The notes: generated by a model from the letters alone, not told the origin. Shown: positions 43,207 to 52,405, numbered from the stretch's first letter. The stretch: DNA of 64,000 nt from Pseudomonadota bacterium (GCA_023412495.1 JAEYNP010000052.1:29304-93303); one strand, 5' to 3'. Made by a program: numbers and translations.

Positions 43207-44496
43207 CTACAGGCACCGGACACCGCCGAGGCACCACATGCAGTGGCCGCAGGGGACGGTGATGCCGTAGCAGTCGTTGGTGAAGGGGTAGCTCTCGTTG
43301 GTGACGTCTGGGCAGGGGCCGAGGGCGCAGCTGCGGCAGAAGGGGAAATCGTAACGGCCGGCCTCGTCCCGGAAGGTCTGGGCCGCCTCGGCGTTCCAAA
43401 TTTGCTCCAGCGGCCGATCATTGATATTACCCAGGCTTCTCGCGGCGACGCGTTTCTCTTCGCCGTCCATGTAGCAGGAGTAGCTGTGCCAGAGGGCATG
43501 GCAGGGCATGACATCACCGTCCGGGGTAACGAATGCCGCCCCGTCATCGAGAAACGGGCAACTCCTGGCCTCCAGGGCCTGATGGGCGGGCAACTCAAGC
43601 CGAACTCCGCGTTCTTCGGCTATGGCAATGGCCTTCCCGCAGGATGTCTCGAGCCGGCTGAGGTCACGGCCATGCCACTCCGCCAGGGATCTGAGGTGCA
43701 GAGGGATATTCCTTTCCCTCGCCTCTCCCGTCAGTTGCCGCAGAATCTCACAAATACGGAGGGACTTGTCGCCCTTCGGGTTGCTCCACAGCGGCGGGAT
43801 GTCATTTACCAGCGACACTCCCTGCAATACGGCCCGTTCCTGATATTCGGCAAAGAGTTCGGTGGCGCTCTCGACATTCGGATTGAAGAGGCACTGTTCC
43901 TCCATTTCCGCCTGATAGGCGAGAAGATGACTGGCGAGGATGAAATCGGCGCCGTGGTCGGCGGCTTGGGTGACCAGCTCCGGCAGCAGCGCGATGTTGT
44001 CCTTCATCAGGACGATTTCAATGCCCAGCTGAAAGTCGGCCGGGGAGCTGTTCTCTCTCGCCCTTGCCAGCGCCGCCAGGGCCCGGAAGACCGCCGATGG
44101 CTGATGCATGCCATGGCCGTTGTCGCCGGCCCGGTCTCCCGCCGGGGCATCGAGGGAAAGGCAGAGCCGGTTCAGACCGGCCTGCAGCAGTTTCCCCGCC
44201 GTGTTCTCGTCGAGCAGAAGACCGTTGGTCTGCAGGCCGATCCAGGACTGATGCGGCATGAGGCCGCGCGCAAGAGACACCATCTCCGTCAGGTCGCCGT
44301 TCAGGAGCGGTTCCCCGATGCCGTTCAGCACCAGGGCCTCGACATGGCGCAGCGACTCCGCCAGGCGGCCGAAGGTGGACAGGGACATGCTGCTCTCGGT
44401 GATCATGCCGCCCGGCGTCCACTTGACGCACATCGGACAGCGTAGGTTGCAGTAAGTTGTGGTTTCGGCGTAAATTTTTCGAGGTTGTGAATTCAT
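43207..44496 (-). CDS. Radical SAM/SPASM protein, tungsten-cofactor maturase-like
   Basis: A protein of about 429 residues. The radical SAM cluster motif TYCNLRCPMC (Cys16, 20, 23) is near the N-terminus, with NGIGEPLLN and TNGLLLDENTA following. A Cys-rich SPASM-like C-terminus carries MPCHALWHSYSCYMDGE, FCRSCALGPCPD, DCYG and CGHCMWCLGGVRC. The pattern resembles the maturase of tungsten-dependent aldehyde oxidoreductases, but no AOR gene lies in the window. The start is uncertain: ATG 44496 is closest to the cluster motif; ATG 44553 or further upstream is possible, and none has a strong site. Confidence 0.75.
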   Translation of the reverse strand: MNSQPRKIYAETTTYCNLRCPMCVKWTPGGMITESSMSLSTFGRLAESLRHVEALVLNGIGEPLLNGDLTEMVSLARGLMPHQSWIGLQTNGLLLDENTAGKLLQAGLNRLCLSLDAPAGDRAGDNGHGMHQPSAVFRALAALARARENSSPADFQLGIEIVLMKDNIALLPELVTQAADHGADFILASHLLAYQAEMEEQCLFNPNVESATELFAEYQERAVLQGVSLVNDIPPLWSNPKGDKSLRICEILRQLTGEARERNIPLHLRSLAEWHGRDLSRLETSCGKAIAIAEERGVRLELPAHQALEARSCPFLDDGAAFVTPDGDVMPCHALWHSYSCYMDGEEKRVAARSLGNINDRPLEQIWNAEAAQTFRDEAGRYDFPFCRSCALGPCPDVTNESYPFTNDCYGITVPCGHCMWCLGGVRCL

Positions 44497-44796
44497 GGTA
44501 CTGGCGGGATAAGAGCACTCATTGGGAATGGTTCTCGAAAGCTGGTTCGACATGGTAGCATGAACGGGCAGACAATGAAAGCTCTTTAAGCCGCCAATTT
44601 TCTTGCACCTCAGGGATGAATATGGAACGCTCGGTATGGCCGGCCTCGTCATAGCTCTACTGCTGCTTTTCGTCCTTTCGGCAGGATCGGGTGCGCTACG
44701 ATGCCCTGGTCTTCTGGCGCCGGACGACACCCCTGCAACAGATGGTCTTGCCGTGAAAATGACACACTCCGGGGCTGCCCTGTTCCCTCATCTCGA

Positions 44797-44825
44797 TTCG
44801 ATAGCGATTCCGATTTCGACTCCTT
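44797..44825. repeat. GATAGCGATTCCGAT repeat tract
   Basis: A short tract of six-base-like units lies in a non-coding region, related to the tracts at 5680, 23985, 26048 and 50826. Confidence 0.5.
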
Positions 44826-44893
44826 TATCAGAGGAGGGATCTCTTCAAAGAGGAGCCATATACTCATTTATCGCGGCCATTTTAAAAATCGCT

Positions 44894-44922
44894 TGATTTG
44901 ACGAGTGATTCTTCTTATATAT
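44894..44922 (+). promoter_or_regulatory. Candidate tRNA-Val promoter
   Basis: TTGATT (44894-44899) and TATATA (44917-44922) are 17 bases apart and 17 bases upstream of the tRNA. The spacing is consistent with a housekeeping sigma promoter. This is a by-eye call; an overlapping TTGACG at 44899 has less suitable spacing. Confidence 0.45.
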
Positions 44923-44938
44923 TTTCATCCACTTACTT

Positions 44939-45013
44939 GGGCGATTAACTCAGCGGGAGAGTGCCACCTTCACACGGTGGAAGTCACAGGTTCAAATCCT
45001 GTATCGCCCACCA
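44939..45013 (+). tRNA. tRNA-Val (anticodon CAC)
   Basis: A 75-base cloverleaf: acceptor stem GGGCGAT pairs with ATCGCCC, D stem CTC/GAG, anticodon stem CCACC/GGTGG with loop TTCACAC (anticodon CAC), and T stem ACAGG/CCTGT with loop TTCAAAT. An encoded CCA is at 45011-45013. The last two bases of the preceding line were fitted to the seven-pair acceptor stem. Confidence 0.92.
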
Positions 45014-45493
45014 AATGACTTGATCGAGGTTCTTGATGTATTCAAGAACCTTTTTTCAAGATATTTCACATCCTTTCAGCCAGATCCTTCCCATATAACT
45101 TGCTCCGAGCACTCTGCCGGGAAAGAATACAAGATTTGCCCCTACGCGCCAACCGCCTGAACGGTTACGAACACTCCCCTGCCCGCCGAGCATTACTTTC
45201 AAATCGTCTTCACTGCGTAACGTCGTCCTGACGCCACCGTAAATACAGTGGATATGTTTATCGAAGCAGGTCCCAACGCTTGAAGTTGGGCTGGAAAGCT
45301 TGACTAAGATATGATATTCAAAGAAAATATCTTACGTCGGAGCTTTCGCAAAAGGGTCTCTTTGCCCAACCTCCCCGGTTCTTTATGCTATTAAACTATA
45401 AATTTTCGCATGCCTCGATCTTGAACAAAATCCTCATCTTGCAATAGGCTCGTCATAATGGAAAACGACTTTGAAAGTCGCTGAGGAGATTTC
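45014..45493. other. Spacer between tRNA and hybrid kinase gene
   Basis: Besides the terminator at its left end, 45122-45146 holds a single REP half (GAATACAAGATTTGCCCCTA) like that at 10048-10073. The remainder is likely to contain the promoter of the kinase gene; no gene was seen. Confidence 0.45.
45028..45056 (+). terminator. Rho-independent terminator after tRNA-Val
   Basis: AGGTTCTTGA and TTCAAGAACCT form a nine to ten base-pair stem around TGTA, followed by six T residues, 15 bases downstream of the tRNA. Confidence 0.85.
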
Positions 45494-48400
45494 ATGGTTA
45501 CTTCAAAAATTTCAACCCGGATCCTCCTTTGTGCGTTCTTCTGCGTGTGCGGCTTCCTGGGGAACTTGTCCAGGGTCAATCTCTTCTTCAATGTCGATTT
45601 CCTTTTCGGCTCGTTCTTCTCGATGCTTGCCATCATGGTGCTCGGGAGAGCCTGTGGCGTCGTCGCTGCCTTTGTCGCGGGAACCTGTACCTATTTTCTC
45701 TGGAACCACCCCTGGAGCGTCCTCATCTTCACGATCGAGGCGGTAGTCGTCTCGTGGCTCTATTTCAAACGCAAAGGCGATCTGGTCATCTACGATCTCC
45801 TCTTCTGGATGTGCCTTGGGATGCCTATGGCCTACCTGATCCATCATCACGTCATGGGCGTTGCCTTGCAGGGCACTCTGGTTATCATGCTCAAGCAGTC
45901 GATCAACGGCATAACCAATGCCCTGCTGGCAACCATCGCATTCATAATAATAAAATCCTCAAAGCGTGAAAAATCCCGCACGGCATATTCGGAATTGCTG
46001 TTCGCGGTGATGCTCGCCTTTGCTCTTTTGCCGACCATAATCCTATCAGTTTCGGCGATCAGGACATACCAGGAGAACAGGATGGAATCGCTCAAATCGA
46101 GAATTTCCTCCGTATCGGAAACGGCCAGGAACAGCCTGGCGGGCTGGATATCCGAACATCACAAAAACGTTCAGATCCTGTCCTCTCTTGTTGGAGACCC
46201 GAACAGCAGTTCTTTTGAGGAAATGCAGCACTATGTCGAGATTCTCAATGCTGCCACACCTGCCTTCAAAAGCATGGGGGTATTCAACGATAAATCCATC
46301 TCGGTCAGCTACTCTCCTCTGGAGCAGGACGGTAAATCCACTTTGGGTGTCGATATGTCATCTCGCTCGCATGTCGCCATCATGAGAAATGACAAAAAGC
46401 CCTATATTACGGATGTGCTCATGAGCAAGCTCGGGGAACCTTCTCCGATTGTGGTACTCCTGGCCCCCGTCATCATATCCGGAGAATACAAAGGCTATTG
46501 TTCCGGGGTTGTCGAAATTTCCGAGGTGTCCGGCATCCTGGCGAATATGAAGGAGCGGGACCTCCATATCACGCTGGTCGATGGGCAGGGCAGGGTGATC
46601 GTCAGCACCATCCCCGATTTCAAGACTATGGTCCCTTTTACTCGGCCCTATCTCTACATAGGCGCAACGACGAATTCCCAAACACTGCTCTGGAAACCTG
46701 ATGCCGGGCCGAACACCAGCTTGATGCAGCAATGGAGGGACGCTTTTTTATTTCATGCGGCACCCATCTCGGAAAGCGCCCACTGGAGGATCATCGTCGA
46801 AGCCCCTTTGCTGCCGATTGCCGAGGAAATTTCGCGGTATAGTCTCACCTGGCTCACCTTGCAGGGCCTGTTGATCGTCGCCGCAATCGTCCTCTCCTCC
46901 CTGCTGAGCAACCGGTTCATCGCCAACGTGAAAAAACTGCAGGTGCTGACCCGGTCGGTGCCGCAGAGGCTGGATGATGCGAGCCGGATTGAGTGGCCCC
47001 ACAGCGCCATCGAAGAACTGGCAGAGCTTTCAAACAATTTCCGGCAGATGACTTCCATCTTGCTGGAACATATTGCCGGCCAGAAGACGAACGAGCAGCG
47101 CATAACCCATATCAACCGGGTGCTTGATTCCATTCGGTTGATCAATAAGCTCATCGTCTATGAAAAAGACCGTCAGTCTTTGCTTCAGCGTGCCTGCAAC
47201 CTGCTGATCGAGACGAGGGGATTCCGGGCAGCCTGGGCTGCCCTGTACGATGAGCGGGGCCGGCTGGCCGTATCCGCCGAGACGGGAATCGGTGAGAACT
47301 TCAAGAATCTGGTCTCCGAAATGGAGTGCGGTAAAATGCCGTACTGCTACTGCCGGATGAAGGAACACAAGAGCAGCGTCTTCTCCTTTCGTGACGTTGC
47401 GACGATGTGTTCCACATGCCCGCTGGCTTCCCGTTATCCGGACAGCGCCGCTTTGGTCGGCGCCCTTCGGCATAACGAACGGGAGTACGGCATCCTCGCG
47501 GTGGCGCTGCCCGTTGGGATGGTTGACGACGAAAACGAACTTTCCCTGTTTGGGGAATTGACCGGCGACCTGGGCTATGCCCTGTATAGCCTGGAACAAG
47601 AAGAGAAGCGCAGGCAGGCTGAGGAACTGTATGGTCTGTTATTCAATACCAGCAGGGACGGCATCTTGATTGCCGAGGCCGAAACGAAGCGATTTCGGTT
47701 TGCAAATCCGGCCATCTGCAGATTTTTAGGCTATACGCCGGGCGAAATCCTCTCCCTTGACGTCTCCACGATTCATCCGCAGGAGAATCTGCCGGAGATT
47801 CTCGCTGGCTTCGGAGGCCATGCGGGTGGCGAGGGGATGCTCACGGCCGATGTTGCTTTCCGGCGAAAAGACGGCTCGATAGTTTATGCCGACGTGAATG
47901 CCGTGCCCATTGTTATCGAGGGAACTCGCTGCTTGGCCGGTTTCTTCCGGGATATAACAGCTCGCAAAATTGCGGAAGAGGAAAGGGAAAGGCTGGAAAA
48001 ACAGCTGCTGCAGGCCCAGAAAATGGAGTCCGTGGGCAGGCTGGCTGGAGGAGTCGCCCATGACTACAACAATATGCTGAACGTCATTCTCGGTTATACC
48101 GAAATGGCCCTGGAGGAGATTGATCCGGACCAACCTCTGCATGAGAAAATGAAGGAAGTCTATAACGCCGCTCAACGCTCTGCCGAGATCACCCGGCAAC
48201 TACTGGCCTTCGCTCGCAAGCAGACAATCGCTCCGGTGGTGCTCGACCTCAACGACACCATCAACCGCATGCTGAAAATGTTGCAACGGCTGCTGGGCGA
48301 AAACATCAGCCTGAGCTGGAACCCGAAACCCGAGTTATGGCAGGTCAAAATGGATCCCTCCCAGATCGACCGGATCCTGGCCAATCTTTGTGTCAATGCC

Positions 48401-49141
48401 AGGGACGCCATCGCGGATGTGGGGAGGATCACGATCGAGACGGATAATGTCATCCTTGATGAATATTATTGTGGCAACCATGCCGATTGTATGGCCGGGG
48501 AACATGTGATGCTTGCAGTGAGCGATACAGGCTGCGGCATTGATAAGGAAAACCTGGAGAGGATCTATGAACCGTTTTACACCACTAAGGAAGTCGGCAG
48601 GGGAACCGGTTTGGGAATGTCCACCGTATATGGCATCGTCAGGCAGAACAGCGGTTCGATAAACATCTACAGCGAGCCGGGAAAAGGAACTACCATTAGA
48701 ATCTATATACCACGTTACCATGGCGACCAGAGGGCTGCCATCACCGGGACAACGCCTCAAGTGTTGAAAGGAAACGGGGGATTGCTGCTGTTGGTCGAGG
48801 ACGAACCCATGGTGAGAAAGATGGGCATGACCATGCTGGAGAGATCCGGTTATGCTGTGCTCGCCGCGGCCTCTCCGAGTGAGGCTTTAGCTGTTGCCAA
48901 AGAGCATGCCGGTAAAATCGATTTAATGATAACCGATGTTGTGATGCCTGAGATGAACGGCAAGGAACTGGCAAAAATAATTCAAGAACTGTATCCGCAG
49001 ATCAAGGTCCTGTTCATGTCGGGATATACAGCAAACGCCATTGCCCACCACGGCGTGCTTGATGACGGTATGAACTTTATTCAAAAACCGTTCTCCTACA
49101 AAGACTTAACCGACAAAATTCATGCGGCGCTGAGACTCTGA
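45494..49141 (+). CDS. Hybrid sensor histidine kinase with MASE-like, Cache, GAF, PAS, kinase and REC domains
   Basis: A 1215-residue inner-membrane protein. Residues 1-155 hold about five helices of a MASE-like membrane sensor. A further helix is near 175-195, then an extracytoplasmic Cache-like region (about 200-445), a helix near 460 and a linker. Next come a GAF-like domain (about 555-690, with Cys-rich CYCRMK and CSTCPLA) and a PAS domain (about 715-835). The HisKA motif GGVAHDYNNMLNVILGY (His about 856) follows, then HATPase NLCVNARDAIADV and GRGTGLGMSTVYGIV, and a receiver with ITDVVMPEMNG (Asp about 1147). Autophosphorylation and internal transfer are expected. The start has GAGGAG. 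No partner regulator is adjacent. Confidence 0.85.
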   Translation: MVTSKISTRILLCAFFCVCGFLGNLSRVNLFFNVDFLFGSFFSMLAIMVLGRACGVVAAFVAGTCTYFLWNHPWSVLIFTIEAVVVSWLYFKRKGDLVIYDLLFWMCLGMPMAYLIHHHVMGVALQGTLVIMLKQSINGITNALLATIAFIIIKSSKREKSRTAYSELLFAVMLAFALLPTIILSVSAIRTYQENRMESLKSRISSVSETARNSLAGWISEHHKNVQILSSLVGDPNSSSFEEMQHYVEILNAATPAFKSMGVFNDKSISVSYSPLEQDGKSTLGVDMSSRSHVAIMRNDKKPYITDVLMSKLGEPSPIVVLLAPVIISGEYKGYCSGVVEISEVSGILANMKERDLHITLVDGQGRVIVSTIPDFKTMVPFTRPYLYIGATTNSQTLLWKPDAGPNTSLMQQWRDAFLFHAAPISESAHWRIIVEAPLLPIAEEISRYSLTWLTLQGLLIVAAIVLSSLLSNRFIANVKKLQVLTRSVPQRLDDASRIEWPHSAIEELAELSNNFRQMTSILLEHIAGQKTNEQRITHINRVLDSIRLINKLIVYEKDRQSLLQRACNLLIETRGFRAAWAALYDERGRLAVSAETGIGENFKNLVSEMECGKMPYCYCRMKEHKSSVFSFRDVATMCSTCPLASRYPDSAALVGALRHNEREYGILAVALPVGMVDDENELSLFGELTGDLGYALYSLEQEEKRRQAEELYGLLFNTSRDGILIAEAETKRFRFANPAICRFLGYTPGEILSLDVSTIHPQENLPEILAGFGGHAGGEGMLTADVAFRRKDGSIVYADVNAVPIVIEGTRCLAGFFRDITARKIAEEERERLEKQLLQAQKMESVGRLAGGVAHDYNNMLNVILGYTEMALEEIDPDQPLHEKMKEVYNAAQRSAEITRQLLAFARKQTIAPVVLDLNDTINRMLKMLQRLLGENISLSWNPKPELWQVKMDPSQIDRILANLCVNARDAIADVGRITIETDNVILDEYYCGNHADCMAGEHVMLAVSDTGCGIDKENLERIYEPFYTTKEVGRGTGLGMSTVYGIVRQNSGSINIYSEPGKGTTIRIYIPRYHGDQRAAITGTTPQVLKGNGGLLLLVEDEPMVRKMGMTMLERSGYAVLAAASPSEALAVAKEHAGKIDLMITDVVMPEMNGKELAKIIQELYPQIKVLFMSGYTANAIAHHGVLDDGMNFIQKPFSYKDLTDKIHAALRL

Positions 49142-49450
49142 GACAAGCAATGATGCGCTGATACAAACCGCATTGTCGGATACGGCATCAGACGGTCTGT
49201 TCATTGTGGACTGCTCGTCTCCTTCCTCCCGGAAAATTGGATACGCAGCGGCAAGGTGAATCGAATCTGGAAGCCTTTATTAGATTGTTCCTGAATCCAG
49301 CAAAGCTTTTGCTCATGGTGCATAAATTTGACAGGTATCCCCTTGTATAAGGCGGAATGCAGCATACAATCCCATTGTGTGCTGGGAATGTTGTCGGGCG
49401 CCAACCTGCACATGCCTGAATATCCACCTCAACCAAGAGGAGCACCTGCC
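49142..49450. other. Spacer before the S8 protease gene
   Basis: About 310 bases with no convincing gene. The frame of the protease extends upstream to 49328, but those residues look non-coding and ATG 49451 has its own ribosome-binding site. No terminator or repeat was recognised. Confidence 0.4.
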
Positions 49451-50635
49451 ATGAAAACGGAAAAATTAATAATACTGAGAAGTAAAAGTCTCGCAAGACC
49501 CACATTGGACAATGTCGGTCCAGTTGCCCGGGCCACCGGAGCGATGCCGGTTCCGGAAACCGTAAAGATCGAAGAAGCGGAGCTTACCAAAAAGGAACGG
49601 TTCGATCTGCGGCGCGACCCGGAAATTCGCGCCGTGGCGCCGGCTATGCCGATGAAACTTATCGAGCCGCTCGATTCAAAGCAGGTTGATGCCGCAGCAG
49701 CTGCTGCCTGGGGAATCAAAGCCGTCAAGGCCGATCAATCCCCCTATGACGGTAAAAATATTACCGTAGCGGTGCTCGATACAGGCATCGATCCCTCTCA
49801 CCCGGCCTTTAGCGGCATCAACTTGGTGCAGAAGAACTTCACCAGCGAAAGCGATAATGATTTACACGGCCATGGCACCCACTGCGCCGGGACGATCTTC
49901 GGCAAAGATGTCAACGGCGTTCGCATAGGTATTGCCAGAAATGTCTCCAAAGCCATGATCGGCAAAGTCTTGGGTCAGGGCGGCGGTTCCTCGGCAACCA
50001 TAGCCCGGGCTATCGAATGGGCCGTAGACGGTGGGGCGAATGTCATCTCCATGTCATTGGGGATCGATTTTCCGGGTTATGTCGATTGGCTTGTCAACAG
50101 CTTCGGCATGAACATCAATCCCGCCACATCCAGGGCATTGGAGGGGTACAGGGCCAACGTCAACCTCTTCACCGAGTTGGCCCGCTACGTGGAGATGCAG
50201 GACAGTTTCGGCCAGGGGACGCTAATCATTGCCGCCTCGGGCAACGAGAGCAAGCGGCCGGAATACGAAATAGCCGTGGCCCCGCCGGCTGCCGGCACCG
50301 GAATTGTATCGGTCGGTGCTCTGCAGCAAGCAAACGGCGGTCTGAAGATTGCCTTCTTCTCGAACAATCAGGTGGATATTGCCGCACCGGGTGTCGACAT
50401 CACTTCCGCTAAGCGTGGAGGAGGTCTTGTGAATATGAGCGGCACCAGCATGGCCACTCCCCATGTCGCCGGGATCGCTGTCTTGTGGGCCCAGCGGCAA
50501 CTGGAAAAGGTCGGCAGGGTCGAACACTCGCCAATGCTGGTGCGGCTTTTGGCCAGCGGTGTCACCACCGGACTGGCGAGCGGAATCGAGGAAGAGGATG
50601 TCGGTACGGGTATTGTTCAGGCCCCTTTGGATTAG
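49451..50635 (+). CDS. Subtilisin-like serine peptidase (S8 family)
   Basis: This 394-residue peptidase has the intact triad: Asp in VAVLDTGIDPSHP (about 110), His in HGHGTHCAG (about 141) and Ser in GTSMATPHVAG (about 332). The oxyanion Asn is in AASGNE. The N-terminal 90 residues are charged and without a signal peptide, so the enzyme may be cytoplasmic or need another export route; this segment could be a propeptide. The start at 49451 has AAGAGGAG at good spacing, and the upstream in-frame extension is not supported. Stand-alone gene. Confidence 0.85.
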   Translation: MKTEKLIILRSKSLARPTLDNVGPVARATGAMPVPETVKIEEAELTKKERFDLRRDPEIRAVAPAMPMKLIEPLDSKQVDAAAAAAWGIKAVKADQSPYDGKNITVAVLDTGIDPSHPAFSGINLVQKNFTSESDNDLHGHGTHCAGTIFGKDVNGVRIGIARNVSKAMIGKVLGQGGGSSATIARAIEWAVDGGANVISMSLGIDFPGYVDWLVNSFGMNINPATSRALEGYRANVNLFTELARYVEMQDSFGQGTLIIAASGNESKRPEYEIAVAPPAAGTGIVSVGALQQANGGLKIAFFSNNQVDIAAPGVDITSAKRGGGLVNMSGTSMATPHVAGIAVLWAQRQLEKVGRVEHSPMLVRLLASGVTTGLASGIEEEDVGTGIVQAPLD

Positions 50636-51092
50636 TACCTTAGAAATTTCTTGTTTTTTGTTTGAGAAACGAATTTCGTGAAGGTACTTATACCCCTCAA
50701 GGGGGTACTGAAAAGAGTCCCCTCCGCAGTGGGAGGGGATAACAGCCCCTTGGGTTGCGGGCGTCAGCCCGCATGAGTACCTCTCAAGAAACTGCAGAGG
50801 TGAGTTGTTTGCCGTCGCTGGCATAGGTCGGATTCGGTATCGCTATCGGGATCGGTATCGGTATCGAATCCCGATCCCGATCCCGATCCCGATAGCGCTT
50901 TTGATGAATCACCCCCTGTTTTAGAATACACCTCCGGTTCTTGCCCGGATCGGAGTACCAAAGGTTGCATTCACGGCATAACCTGATAATTAATAGGTAT
51001 GCCGTTTTTTCACATCTCGTTCCTGTTTCTTTTCGAAAGAATGCCTTGGCTCACGACTCCAATCATACACCTCGTGGAGGTATGAAAAGACA
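50636..51092. other. Repeat-rich intergenic region
   Basis: About 457 bases. It includes small inverted repeats TACCCCCTTGAGGGGTA-like (50689-50707) and TCCCCTCC...GGAGGGGA (50717-50739), a GCGGGC...GCCCGC hairpin (50758-50773) and the long hexamer-type tract at 50826-50898. No gene is credible. Confidence 0.5.
50826..50898. repeat. Long ATCGGT/ATCCCG hexamer-type tract
   Basis: About 70 bases of approximate six-base units: TCGGTATCGCTATCGGGATC, then GGTATCGGTATCG, then AATCCCGATCCCGATCCCGA and CCCGATAGCG. The first half is nearly the reverse complement of the second, so it can fold into one hairpin. It is the longest member of this repeat family in the window. Confidence 0.7.
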
Positions 51093-51545
51093 ATGACCAC
51101 TTCCATTAGCTTACCGAATATATTAGAAGATCTTTGCCTCAGCCAGCCGCTCGCCGTGCTCGCCACCGCCGATAGTTCCGCGCCGTATGCCAATTTGGTG
51201 GCTGTTGCCTTCACACTCGACTTGAACCATCTTTTCTTCGCCACCTCCCGCGCCACCAGAAAATGGCAAAATCTCTCTCGCAATCCGCAGGTATCGTTGC
51301 TCTTGGACAACCGAAGCAACCAGGTTTCAGATTTCAGCAAGGCCGTCGCGGCAACAATCATCGGTACGGCAGAGGAAATGACCGGAGAGGATCGTGAAAG
51401 GGGAGAGAAACTCTATCTGGCCAAGCACCCGAATCTAAGAGATTTTTTAACTGAGCCTGAATGCGCGCTCTTCAAGGTGACGATCGGGAAGATCTACCTG
51501 GTAACCCACTTTCAGAAAGTCATGGAATTTGATTTTCCATCATGA
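51093..51545 (+). CDS. Pyridoxamine 5'-phosphate oxidase-like protein
   Basis: This 150-residue FMN-binding split-barrel protein has the pattern LPNILEDLCLSQPLAVLATA near the N-terminus, LFFATSRATRKWQNLSRNP (a typical phosphate-contact region) and VSLLLDNRSNQV. It resembles general stress and heme-utilisation-like PNPOx relatives, and is not a clear PdxH. The substrate is unknown. GGAGG at 51076-51080 is slightly far from ATG 51093, but the other ATG gives only a four-codon frame. Confidence 0.82.
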   Translation: MTTSISLPNILEDLCLSQPLAVLATADSSAPYANLVAVAFTLDLNHLFFATSRATRKWQNLSRNPQVSLLLDNRSNQVSDFSKAVAATIIGTAEEMTGEDRERGEKLYLAKHPNLRDFLTEPECALFKVTIGKIYLVTHFQKVMEFDFPS

Positions 51546-51772
51546 TCTCAATTTGCGTGGCCAAACCGACAATACCTGGGGCAGAGACCCATCAGCTTGC
51601 TTGGGAGAATCACATCGGCTATCGAGAAAGAGACCCTCATCACGTTGCAGGGTTGACACCCGGCGAGAGACACCTTTGCCAAAATACTTTTTGCGGTATT
51701 AGCCCTCCACAGCATGTCTTTTGGGCTTCCCGGTCTCCGGTAGTGAAGCAATTTCCGGAATAGCCAACGCCA

Positions 51773-51802
51773 AAGCCCCCGATTCGCAGAATCGGGGGCT
51801 TG
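51773..51802. terminator. GC-rich hairpin terminator
   Basis: AAGCCCCCGATTC and GAATCGGGGGCTT form a 12-13 base-pair stem with loop GCA, and short A/T runs lie on the two sides. It sits between the stops of two convergent genes, so it may serve both. Confidence 0.7.
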
Positions 51803-51836
51803 AAACCATCAGATCCTCATGGTGAGGCTGAGGGAA

Positions 51837-52007
51837 TTACCAGCGGTCCGTGCCGATAAAATCGTTGGTGTTGACACAAGTCTCCCTTTCGCTTTCGCTC
51901 AGCGAGTCATAGTCCCTTTTCTCGTCGCTATTACCGCCAATGGTGCATACATATTCATGCCCTTCCTTATCATTGACCCATACCAGGGAATTGAAATCAC
52001 CTTTCAT
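51837..52007 (-). CDS. Small conserved-looking acidic protein
   Basis: A 56-residue protein starting MKGDFNSLVWVNDKEGHEYVC and ending ERETCVNTNDFIGTDRW. The paired Cys residues and the VNDKEGHEY segment look like a small conserved hypothetical family seen in deltaproteobacteria, from memory. AGGTG lies seven bases upstream of ATG 52007, which is preferred to the long frame starting at 52214. It would be translated alone and end at the hairpin at 51773-51802. No function can be given. Confidence 0.5.
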   Translation of the reverse strand: MKGDFNSLVWVNDKEGHEYVCTIGGNSDEKRDYDSLSESERETCVNTNDFIGTDRW

Positions 52008-52405
52008 ATCGCACCTCGCAAATATTTTTATGTTTATGCTGTCATTGGAGAGACAGTTACTTACTCCCTGCTCCCTTTGCCTACAATATAGGTCCGGATT
52101 GAACAGCTTCAATAGGTGATAAACAATAGTAAATTGGGAGTAACAACTACCATCTATGAGGTGGAAGGAGACGACCTCGGTATCAACTTCCAAGCCAAAG
52201 AGGGAAGGAATCAATGATGGACTCGTAAAAAGTCCGATCTACTTCGTTGTAGGTCTGAAACGGCGCTTTGTTGTGCCATATGTACTACCAAAGCAGTTTC
52301 AGACACTACGCCTCGTATATCAAACTTTTTCCAGAGTCCATCTTTACGACTTTATCATCAATGACAATCTTCAAGCCGCAGTGGAACTCGAACTGCATGA
52401 AGAAA
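52008..52405. other. Intergenic region holding a MITE-like element
   Basis: About 400 bases. The plus-strand frame at 52156-52455 overlaps the palindromic element at 52216-52342 and has no protein family; I do not accept it. The rest carries no visible gene. Confidence 0.4.
52216..52342. mobile_element. MITE-like element with GATGGACTC ends
   Basis: The left end GATGGACTCGTAAAAAGT is mirrored at the right end by ACTTTTTCCAGAGTCCATC. Further inside, GGTCTGAAAC mirrors GTTTCAGACA. The 127-base element has no coding content. Its family is different from the elements at 8416, 12633 and 62595. Confidence 0.6.

Larger units (their letters stand above)
44497..44938. other. Spacer between radical SAM gene and tRNA
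   Basis: About 440 bases holding the tRNA promoter at its right end. The region 44797-44825 has a degenerate GATTCGATAGCGATTCCGAT tract of the ATCG repeat family. A plus-strand frame (44603-44896) has no recognisable domain. Confidence 0.4.

Noticed and set aside
50826..50898. CRISPR array
   Set aside because: Units are about six bases and without spacers, so this is a simple repeat tract.
51542..51763. 73-codon frame overlapping the PNPOx-like gene end
   Set aside because: No family pattern and no ribosome-binding site.
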